Origin: Bacteroidota bacterium
GTDB lineage: Bacteria; Bacteroidota; Rhodothermia; Rhodothermales; Bin80
DNA: 6,591 nt
Direction: 5' to 3'
NCBI GenBank assembly: GCA_026702635.1
Contig: JAPPBZ010000238.1
Coordinates: 1 to 6,591, forward strand
Positions 1 to 6,591 of this stretch are shown piece by piece; positions within the stretch are counted from its first letter, which is position 1; every line of letters starts with the position of its first letter. Made by a program: the position numbers and the translations under genes. Below the pieces are notes generated by a model. It was not told the DNA's origin. It saw nothing but the letters and a program-made list of their open reading frames with translations, and made no database searches.

Positions 1-54
<54 letters not shown>

Positions 55-149
55 GATAGACAGAAGTTACACAAGGATTTCTTTTTGTAGTTCCAGTGAT
101 CCCTCATTCATGCAAAGAATCAGACTATCAAAGATCAACAGAATGATTG
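55..149. other. Divergent intergenic region between tRNA-Ala and thrA
   Basis: These 95 bases must hold the start of transcription for both the minus-strand tRNA and the plus-strand thrA operon unless promoters lie further away. I could not find a convincing sigma-70 pair, nor the Bacteroidota-type TTTG / TAnnTTTG pair, on the thrA side. On the tRNA side TAACTTCT (minus strand, bases 69-62) resembles a TAnnTTTG element a few bases before the tRNA, but it has no good upstream partner. No strong hairpin, attenuator-like terminator or T-box motif is visible. A 17-codon frame (110-163) runs from here into the start of thrA. Confidence 0.5.
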
Positions 150-2666
150 ATGCCGAACGGTGAGCAGAAAAGTCCGGTCGCGCGCAGGGCCACGGAGCAG
201 ACCCCAAATAAGCTATTACAGGTTGTCAAGTTTGGAGGAACTTCGGTAGGCAGTACGCGGGCCATCCAGCAAGCGATTCGCCTAGTTCAGGATATTCCCG
301 GGGGGATCCAGCGCGTTGTCGTGGTTTCTGCGATGGCAGGAGTCACGGATCGGTTATTGGGAGCCATAGAGATTTCTTTTGGGGCAGAGGAGCCTGTACA
401 GAGCTCCATTCAGGAGTTACGTGAGCAGCATGAGCGAGTCCTGAACGAGTTGGTGACCGAAGAGGAAAAACAGAGCGTAAGACAGCAGTTGGATGCACTC
501 TGGGAGGAACTGGAAAGGCTATTGCGGGGGATTGCTCTCATCGGAGAATGCTCCGCTCGTACTAGGGATGCGATTTTAAGTATTGGTGAACGGGCATTTG
601 CTCCACTGCTCTCTGCGGCGTTCCGCTCTATGGGAGAACAATCCATTGCGGTGGATGCTCGGGATTTGATCCGAACGGACGATAACTATGGGGATGCATA
701 TGTAGACTTTGAAGAGTCTACGCGCACGATCCAAACGTATTTTCAGGGTTTTCCATCAAGTCAGATTACCGTAGTGACGGGATATATCGCATCCGCGTCC
801 GATGGGTCAACGACAACACTTGGGCGCTCAGGGAGTGATTTTACAGCAACAATTCTCGGTTCTGTATTACGTGCAAGACGGGTCGTGATCTGGACCGATG
901 TGGATGGAGTCTTATCTGCGGATCCCCGTGATGTCCCCGAAGCGTTCCCATTGGCTCGCCTGAGTTATACAGAAGCGGCAGAAATGGCTTACTTCGGTGC
1001 TCGTGTCCTGCATCCGAGGACCATGCGGCCGGTGCAAACGCTGGGAATCCCACTGCTCATCAAAAATTCATTAAATCCTAAAGCACCGGGCACGCTGATT
1101 TCGAATGAGTCGCAATCGGTTGAGCTCAGAGTAAAAGCGATCTCTACGATTCGGGATGTTGCAGTGATCATGCTGGAGGGCAACGGCATGTTAGGTGTGC
1201 CAGGAATCGCTGCACGTGCGTTTGTATCCTTGGCGGATCAAAAAATTAACGTGCTTATGATTGCGCAGGCTTCCAGCGAACACAGTATCTGCATGGTAGT
1301 GCGCGAAGTGGCTGCAGACGCAGCCGTAAAAACGCTTCGTAATGTCTTTGCAGGAGAGTTGGCAAAACGAGATATCAGTGGTATTTACGCGATCCCCAGG
1401 TGCGCGATTGTTTCTGCAGTAGGTGATCGCATGCGGCACCATCCGGGGCTGGCGGGGCGGATGTTTGCCACATTGGGACGCAGTCGAGTGAATGTGTTAT
1501 CCATTGCACAAGGGGCGGCGGAAACAAATATTTCGGCGGTGGTCCGGGATGATGAGGTGCGGCGCGCCGTACGAGCTCTCCATGAGGCATTCCCTTTGGG
1601 GCGCCTGCGCGCGCACATATGTCTATTGGGACCGGGGCGGGTTGGAGCCCATTTATTGCAACTTCTTGCGGATCAGAGAGAGAATCTACTGGAGCGGGTT
1701 AAGTTGAATGTGCGGCTCGTTGGTCTTGCGAACTCTCGAAAAATGCTCTGGAACCCGGATGGGCTTGCGTTTGATACAGCGGTTTCAGATCTCGCCCATG
1801 GATCACCAGCCAATTTGAATTGGCTTTTGGAACAGTTGGGTGCCAGTCGGCTGGAACGAATTATTGTCGTTGATGCAACCGCGAGTGAGGAGGTTGCGTC
1901 TTACTATCCTGATTTTCTTGAGCTCGGATTCGGGGTCGTCACCGCAAATAAGCTGGCCAACACCCTGGATTTGCCATTTTATCAGCGACTCCAGAAGGCA
2001 GCCAAGCGACGCGGTGTGGCTTTCCGGTATGAAACGACAGTAGGTGCCGCGATTCCGGTGATCTCCACGATAAAGGATTTGGTACGATCAGGGGATCGGG
2101 TTCATAAGATTGAAGGGGTTTTCTCCGGTACGTTGGCCTATGTATTCAACAGCTTGGATGCTGGCAAGTCGTTCTCGTCAATTGTAGAGCGTGCCCATAC
2201 GGAAGGGTGGACAGAGCCCGATCCGGCTGATGATTTGAGTGGAGAAGATGTTGCTCGGAAATTGTTGATTCTGGCTCGGGAGATTGGCCTGGAAGTCGAG
2301 CGAAACGATATCCGAGTCGAATCTTTGCTGCCGGCAGGACTCAAGGCGGAAAGTCCTCAAGCGCTGTTCAAAGAACTCACAGCTGTTGACCAAGAGTGGA
2401 AAGAAAGAGTAGACGAGGCGAAGGGCCGGGGTGAACGGCTACGCTACATCGCCAGACTTGAAGGGGACCAACTGGATGTAAGTGTCCAGGCGGTACCGGA
2501 TGACTCCCCGTTTGCCACGGCATCTGGGCGGGGGAATATTATTGTGTTTACCACGGATCGCTACAATGATGAGCCGCTGGTTGTACAAGGTCCGGGTGCA
2601 GGGCTTGGGGTGACTGCAGGAGGGCTTTTAATGGATCTCATCCACTCGGCAGAGTTGATGCCCTAG
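150..2666 (+). CDS. thrA: Bifunctional aspartate kinase / homoserine dehydrogenase (ThrA type)
   Basis: Cytoplasmic enzyme that phosphorylates aspartate (first step of the aspartate family) and reduces aspartate semialdehyde to homoserine. The 838 residues compare with about 820 in E. coli ThrA. The kinase half shows VVKFGGTSVG (25-34), GERA (146-149), GRSGSD (225-230), WTDVDG (248-253) and ARVLHP (284-289). Two ACT-like regulatory domains follow (about 328-400 and 418-485), where threonine feedback is expected from the family. The dehydrogenase half has the nucleotide loop GPGRVG (494-499), TANK (598-601), SGTLAYVFN (659-667) and TEPDPADDLSG (688-698). Glu689, Asp700 and Lys704 align with the catalytic Glu/Asp/Lys described in yeast homoserine dehydrogenase. 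The start is ATG 150 or the TTG just before it at 147: an in-frame TGA sits at 144-146 and no other start codon precedes the FGG motif. No Shine-Dalgarno site is evident. It is the first gene of a likely operon with dapB and dapA. Confidence 0.96.
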   Translation: MPNGEQKSPVARRATEQTPNKLLQVVKFGGTSVGSTRAIQQAIRLVQDIPGGIQRVVVVSAMAGVTDRLLGAIEISFGAEEPVQSSIQELREQHERVLNELVTEEEKQSVRQQLDALWEELERLLRGIALIGECSARTRDAILSIGERAFAPLLSAAFRSMGEQSIAVDARDLIRTDDNYGDAYVDFEESTRTIQTYFQGFPSSQITVVTGYIASASDGSTTTLGRSGSDFTATILGSVLRARRVVIWTDVDGVLSADPRDVPEAFPLARLSYTEAAEMAYFGARVLHPRTMRPVQTLGIPLLIKNSLNPKAPGTLISNESQSVELRVKAISTIRDVAVIMLEGNGMLGVPGIAARAFVSLADQKINVLMIAQASSEHSICMVVREVAADAAVKTLRNVFAGELAKRDISGIYAIPRCAIVSAVGDRMRHHPGLAGRMFATLGRSRVNVLSIAQGAAETNISAVVRDDEVRRAVRALHEAFPLGRLRAHICLLGPGRVGAHLLQLLADQRENLLERVKLNVRLVGLANSRKMLWNPDGLAFDTAVSDLAHGSPANLNWLLEQLGASRLERIIVVDATASEEVASYYPDFLELGFGVVTANKLANTLDLPFYQRLQKAAKRRGVAFRYETTVGAAIPVISTIKDLVRSGDRVHKIEGVFSGTLAYVFNSLDAGKSFSSIVERAHTEGWTEPDPADDLSGEDVARKLLILAREIGLEVERNDIRVESLLPAGLKAESPQALFKELTAVDQEWKERVDEAKGRGERLRYIARLEGDQLDVSVQAVPDDSPFATASGRGNIIVFTTDRYNDEPLVVQGPGAGLGVTAGGLLMDLIHSAELMP

Positions 2667-2689
2667 TCGTACGGTTTTTGCTACTTGTC

Positions 2690-2694
2690 AGGAG
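2690..2694 (+). promoter_or_regulatory. Ribosome binding site of dapB
   Basis: AGGAG lies four bases before ATG 2699. It decides the dapB start in favour of this ATG over the in-frame TTG at 2678, which would add seven residues (MLLVRSI) that are not part of the conserved fold and has no such site. The bases TATAAT at 2695-2700 overlap the start codon and look like a -10 box, but have no matching -35. Confidence 0.75.
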
Positions 2695-2698
2695 TATA

Positions 2699-3451
2699 AT
2701 GTCCGTTTCTTTACGAATTGCTGTAGCTGGTACGGGTCGCATGGGCGAGGCCATAGAAGCGTGTGCACGCTCGCGTGGACACGCTATCATCGAGCGGTTC
2801 AATCGCAAAAACCCCGTAACGGAATCGGCTCTAGGATGCAATCCTGATGTCGTGATTGACTTCACACAACCCGAGGTTGTGCTCTCACACATCACCAAGT
2901 ACTGCAAGACGAACACAGCTGCCGTAATTGGGACCACAGGATGGGATGACGAAATTGAAGAGGTTCAAAATCTTGTCAGTTCCCATGAGGCAAGTGTGCT
3001 CTACAGTTCCAATTATTCACTGGGGATACAGATCCTTCTTCAGGCGTTACACGCTCTTGGGCCGCTTCTGGACGAGTTGCCTGAGTTTGATGTAGCTGTG
3101 CATGAGTTGCATCATACAGCAAAGCTGGATTCACCAAGCGGCACCGCAATCAGTTTGGCGGCGCAGTTGGTTGAAACTCTTCAGAGAAAGGAAAGGTGGG
3201 GCACCCCGTCTACGCCATATGATCCCGCCCAACTTGAGGTTGTATCCACTCGGCTTGGTCATGTATTCGGACAGCATCGGGTCATGATTGATGGTCCTGC
3301 GGATCGCATTATGCTGGAGCACACCGCCAAGAACCGGGGAGGATTTGCTCTCGGGGCAGTTCGGGCGGCAGAGTGGATACAGGGACGAACAGGACTTTTC
3401 ACACTTCAAGATATGCCCGCCGAATGGCTTGCAGGCTCCGCAATTAAATAG
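2699..3451 (+). CDS. dapB: 4-hydroxy-tetrahydrodipicolinate reductase (dihydrodipicolinate reductase)
   Basis: Cytoplasmic NAD(P)H-dependent reductase acting on the product of DapA to give tetrahydrodipicolinate, the precursor of diaminopimelate and lysine. The predicted protein has 250 residues, shorter than the 273 of E. coli DapB and typical of the compact form seen in Bacteroidota-like lineages. Visible motifs are the nucleotide loop VAGTGRMG (9-16, one residue shorter than the E. coli loop), GTTGW (78-82), SSNYSLG (103-109) and the family signature HELHHTAKLDSPSGTA (135-150). In that signature His138 and Lys142 match the catalytic His159 and Lys163 of E. coli. It begins 32 bases after thrA and ends 23 bases before dapA, all on the same strand, so co-transcription is likely. 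Whether NADH or NADPH is preferred cannot be told from the sequence. Confidence 0.96.
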   Translation: MSVSLRIAVAGTGRMGEAIEACARSRGHAIIERFNRKNPVTESALGCNPDVVIDFTQPEVVLSHITKYCKTNTAAVIGTTGWDDEIEEVQNLVSSHEASVLYSSNYSLGIQILLQALHALGPLLDELPEFDVAVHELHHTAKLDSPSGTAISLAAQLVETLQRKERWGTPSTPYDPAQLEVVSTRLGHVFGQHRVMIDGPADRIMLEHTAKNRGGFALGAVRAAEWIQGRTGLFTLQDMPAEWLAGSAIK

Positions 3452-3474
3452 TTGTCAATAATTAACGTAAATCC

Positions 3475-4365
3475 ATGATTTTTACAGGTTCAGCAACGGC
3501 GCTGGTCACTCCCTTTTCTGGAGACGGATTGATTGACGAAGCTGCTTTTTGTAACCTGATTGATCGTCAAATCCAATCAGGCACTTCCGCAGTGGTCGTA
3601 TTGGGCACGACCGGAGAAAATGCAACCATTACTCCGAAGGAGCGAAGCAGGCTTTCGGCCATTGCAGTGGAGCAGGTTGCTGGCCGGGTTCCTCTGATTA
3701 TTGGGACTGGGAATAACTCGACCAGTGAAAGTATTGCGTTCTCGGTCGAAGCAGATCGTCTGGGAGCTGATGGATTGCTCGTTGTGGGCCCCTACTACAA
3801 TAAGCCACCACAAAGGGGGTTCAAGGCACATGTAGCGGCGATTGCAGACGCTACATCGTGTCCGATCATTCTCTATAATGTTCCAGGGCGTACAGGCTTT
3901 GATGCAAGCACCGAATCGATTCTTGAGATGGCACACGAGATTCCCTCAGTGGCAGGTGTGAAAGAGGCATCGGGTGACTTGGCGAAGGTCGCAGACCTTA
4001 TTCAGGGACGGCCGGAAGGGTTTGCCGTCTATTCTGGGGATGATGAATGGACTTTATTCTTTTTGGCTCTCGGCGCAGATGGGGTGATCTCAGTGGTCAG
4101 CAACGTTCTTCCGCGTCTGATGAGTCGACTGGTTCGCTTGGGTCTAGAGGGCGAACTCAAGGAGGCGTCACAGGTCCATTACACTCTGTTAAGGGCCATG
4201 CGCGCCTGTTTTCTGGATACCAACCCGATACCGGCGAAGGCAGTCCTGGCCAAGCTCGGATACGCAGAGTCTACCCTACGCCTGCCTCTAGTTGCAATGT
4301 CGGCGGAGCAGGAAGAGGTCATTATGTCTGAATTTCTGACCGCACTGGAAGCGGAGGAGGCCTAA
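3475..4365 (+). CDS. dapA: 4-hydroxy-tetrahydrodipicolinate synthase (dihydrodipicolinate synthase)
   Basis: Cytoplasmic Schiff-base class I aldolase of the DapA/N-acetylneuraminate lyase family. It condenses pyruvate with aspartate semialdehyde, committing it to diaminopimelate and lysine. The 296 residues match the usual length of about 292. The opening FTGSATALVTPF (3-14) is typical. Thr45 and Thr46 lie in LGTTGEN (43-49), Tyr108 in PYYNKP, Tyr134 and Arg139 in LYNVPGRTG (133-141), and the pyruvate-binding Lys163 in GVKEASGD (161-168). These are the catalytic Thr-Tyr-Tyr, arginine and lysine residues of the family. ATG 3475 is the natural start because homology begins at residue 2 or 3, although no Shine-Dalgarno site is visible. 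It competes with the dehydrogenase half of ThrA for aspartate semialdehyde and hands its product to DapB, encoded just upstream. Confidence 0.97.
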   Translation: MIFTGSATALVTPFSGDGLIDEAAFCNLIDRQIQSGTSAVVVLGTTGENATITPKERSRLSAIAVEQVAGRVPLIIGTGNNSTSESIAFSVEADRLGADGLLVVGPYYNKPPQRGFKAHVAAIADATSCPIILYNVPGRTGFDASTESILEMAHEIPSVAGVKEASGDLAKVADLIQGRPEGFAVYSGDDEWTLFFLALGADGVISVVSNVLPRLMSRLVRLGLEGELKEASQVHYTLLRAMRACFLDTNPIPAKAVLAKLGYAESTLRLPLVAMSAEQEEVIMSEFLTALEAEEA

Positions 4366-4527
4366 ATTATCAGAGCCCCAATATAGAAGGGGAAGTCTAA
4401 CAACAAAATGAAGACATTCTTGAGGGGTTTTCAAAGATCATGGGTGAACCATTGTTTTGGTTACGCCGAATCGCAACGGGAGCGGAATCTCGTATGAATA
4501 CCAATCAGGAGGTTGTCTAATAAGTAA
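4366..4527 (+). other. Intergenic region between dapA and gyrA
   Basis: These 162 bases probably separate the biosynthetic operon from gyrA. A CCCC/GGGG pair (4376-4379 with 4389-4392, nine-base loop) follows dapA but is too weak and has no T run, so it is not called a terminator. No convincing promoter pair was found. Two short frames occur, at 4408-4497 (29 codons) and 4440-4520 (26 codons, stopping seven bases before gyrA). Neither can be shown to be a gene. The gyrA ribosome binding site lies near the right end. Confidence 0.5.
4507..4512 (+). promoter_or_regulatory. Probable ribosome binding site of gyrA with long spacing
   Basis: AGGAGG is a perfect Shine-Dalgarno core, but 15 bases separate it from ATG 4528, longer than the usual 5 to 9. 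The only nearer in-frame start-like codon, TTG 4513, directly abuts the site and runs into a TAA at 4525-4527, so it cannot start gyrA. Confidence 0.55.
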
Positions 4528-6591
4528 ATGACGGATATTATTTCTGGAATCGGAGAGGATGAGGAGGGACGAATAGTTCCTCTGAGTATCACCGAGGAAA
4601 TGGAATCTTCCTACATTGATTATTCAATGTCGGTGATTGTAGGGCGGGCGCTTCCTGATGTTCGAGATGGATTGAAACCCGCTCATCGGCGCGTTCTGTA
4701 CGGTATGAATGAGCTGGGATTAACGCCCGGTTCCTCCTACAAAAAAAGTGCGCGCATTGTTGGGGAGGTGTTGGGGAAGTACCATCCGCATGGCGATTCG
4801 TCCGTCTATGACACCATGGTGCGGATGGCACAGGGATTTTCATTGCGCTATCCGCTCGTAGACGGTCAGGGCAATTTTGGATCTGTCGACGGTGATTCCG
4901 CCGCTGCAATGCGGTATACGGAGGCGCGCCTGACGCGTCTTGCGTCAGAGCTGCTTCGCGACATCCGGCAGGAAACTGTGGATTATCAGGAAAATTTTGA
5001 CGGTTCTCTAGAAGAGCCCGTTGTTTTGCCTGCTGCGCTCCCCAACCTGCTGGTGAATGGCGGTGATGGGATTGCCGTTGGGATGGCAACGAAAATCCCC
5101 CCTCATAATCTCAGAGAGGTCGCTTCAGCGATCATTGCATACATTGACAATCCCGAGATTGATACGCTGGGGCTGATGGAGTATATCCCCGGCCCGGATT
5201 TCCCAACGGGGGGAATTATCTGTGGTACGAATGGGATTCATTCCGCTTATCATACTGGGCGAGGACGGATTCTCATGCGGGCCCGTATGCATGAGGAGGA
5301 GTTAAGCGGTGGAAGGGTTGCCCTTGTGATTACGGAGATTCCATATCAGGTCAATAAGGCTGTCCTTGTGGAGAAGATTGCTGAACTGGTGCGAGATAAG
5401 CGGATCCAGGATATCAGCGATCTACGTGATGAGAGTGACCGGGATGGTATGCGGATCGTCGTTGAATTGAAGAAAGATGCTCAGCCCCAGGTTGTTGAAA
5501 ACAAGCTCTACAAGTACTCCAGATGCCAGCAGTCGTTTGGGGCCAACCTAGTAGCTCTTGTCCATGGACGACCGCAGACACTGACACTCAAGGACGCAGT
5601 CGTTCATTTTGTCGATCATCGGCATGAGGTCGTGACGCGGCGTACGCAGCATCAACTCAGCGAAGTTCAGAAGCAGGCGCACGTCTTGGAAGGCCTTGTG
5701 ATCTCGCTGGATCATCTTGATGCGGTCATTACGATGATTCGCGAGTCTGTCGATGTGGATGAGGCCCGGACCTGTCTGATCGAAGGCATCTGGCCGTCCA
5801 AACTAACCCCAGCGCAACTTGAGCGGCTGGGCCTTTCGGCAACTGCTCCGGGTTCTGCGGATCATGGCAGAGAGACCTGGTTGAGTGAAGCGCAGGCGAA
5901 CGCCATCCTTGCACTTCGGTTAAGCCGATTGACGGGATTGGAGCGGGATAAGATTCTGGAAGACTTTCAGTCCAAAAAAGAAGAAATCGCTCGCTTGACC
6001 GAGATTCTGGATAGTGAGGAGCTGCGGATGAATATCATTAAGGACGAACTCCAGGAGCTCGCAGATAAATATGGTGATGATCGCCGCACAGAGATTGATC
6101 CTTTGGCTGGAGATGACATCCTTATTGAGGATCTAATCGATAATCATAGAGTGGTCGTGACCATATCACATCAGGGGATCACGAAAAGAACTCCCTTGGA
6201 CGATTTTCAGGCGCAAGGCCGTGGTGGAAAAGGGGCACGAGGAAGTACACTCCGCGATGAGGATTATCTGGAGCATTTGTTCGTCTCGTATAACCTTGAT
6301 TACCTACTGATTTTCACGGATCACGGACAATGTTATTACCTGAGAGTATACAATATTCCAGCCGGCGGTCGTACTGCGCGTGGACGAAGTATTCGGAACC
6401 TGATCCCGATCTCATCGGATGATCGTATTCGAGCCGTGTTGCCGGTAAGTCGGGAAGACTTCCTCGACGAAGAATTTCTGAAGTCCCACTATATCCTGAT
6501 TGCAACGCGCAGAGGACTTCTCAAAAAAACGGCGTTGTGGGCGTATCGCAGACCTTGGAGAAAAGGAATCAGAGCGATCAAAATTCGGGAG
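4528..6591 (+). CDS. gyrA: DNA gyrase subunit A, 3' end beyond the window
   Basis: Breakage-reunion subunit of DNA gyrase, which with GyrB introduces negative supercoils using ATP. The window holds 688 codons without a stop; the family usually has about 820-900 residues, so the last part of the C-terminal domain is missing. The N-terminal domain shows SSYIDYSMSVIVGRALPDVR (27-46), LKPAHRR (49-55), the HPHGDSSVYDT stretch (86-96) and the DNA-cleaving Tyr130 in MRYTEARL. The tower and coiled-coil region follows, with QQSFGAN and later LSEAQANAILALRLSRLTGL. The beta-pinwheel domain starts with the GyrA box QGRGGKG (563-569), which favours GyrA over ParC. ATG 4528 directly follows an in-frame TAA, and family homology begins near residue 15. 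Ser91 and Asp95 match Ser83 and Asp87 of E. coli, the sensitive state for quinolones. No intein interrupts the Tyr130 region. Confidence 0.97.
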   Translation, partial: MTDIISGIGEDEEGRIVPLSITEEMESSYIDYSMSVIVGRALPDVRDGLKPAHRRVLYGMNELGLTPGSSYKKSARIVGEVLGKYHPHGDSSVYDTMVRMAQGFSLRYPLVDGQGNFGSVDGDSAAAMRYTEARLTRLASELLRDIRQETVDYQENFDGSLEEPVVLPAALPNLLVNGGDGIAVGMATKIPPHNLREVASAIIAYIDNPEIDTLGLMEYIPGPDFPTGGIICGTNGIHSAYHTGRGRILMRARMHEEELSGGRVALVITEIPYQVNKAVLVEKIAELVRDKRIQDISDLRDESDRDGMRIVVELKKDAQPQVVENKLYKYSRCQQSFGANLVALVHGRPQTLTLKDAVVHFVDHRHEVVTRRTQHQLSEVQKQAHVLEGLVISLDHLDAVITMIRESVDVDEARTCLIEGIWPSKLTPAQLERLGLSATAPGSADHGRETWLSEAQANAILALRLSRLTGLERDKILEDFQSKKEEIARLTEILDSEELRMNIIKDELQELADKYGDDRRTEIDPLAGDDILIEDLIDNHRVVVTISHQGITKRTPLDDFQAQGRGGKGARGSTLRDEDYLEHLFVSYNLDYLLIFTDHGQCYYLRVYNIPAGGRTARGRSIRNLIPISSDDRIRAVLPVSREDFLDEEFLKSHYILIATRRGLLKKTALWAYRRPWRKGIRAIKIRE

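Noticed and set aside
143..163. ATG 143 as the start of thrA
   Set aside because: It is in a different frame and reaches TGA after six codons.
2695..2700. TATAAT, a perfect -10 box, at the dapB start
   Set aside because: It overlaps the dapB ATG, so it could not make a normal dapB message with its ribosome site, and the bases 17 upstream (CGGTTT) do not resemble a -35 box.
2638..2937. 99-codon minus-strand frame across the thrA-dapB junction, and a similar 119-codon frame at 3577-3936
   Set aside because: Both are antisense to well-supported conserved genes and show no recognisable domain or ribosome site.
4376..4392. CCCC/GGGG inverted repeat after dapA as a terminator
   Set aside because: Only four base pairs with a nine-base loop and no following T run.
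4408..4497. 29-codon frame MKTFLRGFQRSWVNHCFGYA... between dapA and gyrA
   Set aside because: No well-placed ribosome site, no recognised motif, and it ends 30 bases before gyrA without coupling; chance occurrence is likely.
4885..4950. Intein insertion at the GyrA active-site tyrosine, a known intein site
   Set aside because: The MRYTEARL motif is continuous with the expected flanking sequence and has no insert.
4589..5089. 166-codon open frame on the minus strand inside gyrA
   Set aside because: It lies opposite highly conserved gyrA codons, has a low-complexity composition typical of antisense frames, and matches no family I know.

Overview
The window is an ordinary, gene-dense chromosomal segment of about 50% GC. 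It looks like a member of the Bacteroidota / Rhodothermota / Balneolota (FCB) group. That placement is an inference from three protein traits: the GyrA C-terminal repeat (a DEDYLEHLFV stretch followed by RVYNIPAGGRTARGRSI), the short DapB with a compact GTGRMG nucleotide loop and HHTAKLDSPSGTA signature, and the mixed use of Shine-Dalgarno sites (clear before dapB and gyrA, absent before thrA and dapA). No marker gene in the window fixes the genus.

Layout: the left edge cuts a tRNA-Ala(GGC) gene on the minus strand (54-1). A 95-base divergent gap separates it from a run of four plus-strand genes. These are thrA (150-2666, bifunctional aspartate kinase / homoserine dehydrogenase), dapB (2699-3451, dihydrodipicolinate reductase), dapA (3475-4365, dihydrodipicolinate synthase) and, after a 162-base gap, gyrA (4528 to the right edge, DNA gyrase subunit A, truncated by the window end). 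The gyrA reading frame is open for 688 codons without a stop.

The first three genes lie 32 and 23 bases apart and probably form one aspartate-family operon. The kinase half of ThrA starts the pathway. Aspartate semialdehyde is then shared between the homoserine dehydrogenase half of ThrA (threonine, methionine and isoleucine branch) and DapA followed by DapB (diaminopimelate and lysine branch). The linking enzyme, aspartate-semialdehyde dehydrogenase (asd), is not in the window, nor are thrB, thrC or the later dap genes. gyrA is functionally unrelated and probably transcribed separately, although no promoter or terminator between it and dapA could be identified.

I found no mobile element, CRISPR array, phage gene or sign of a new system. 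The observations worth a second look are modest: the thrA-dapB-dapA arrangement, possible short upstream reading frames before thrA and gyrA, the unusually long spacing between the gyrA ribosome binding site and its start, a 10-base word shared by two intergenic regions, and a variable insert in GyrA.
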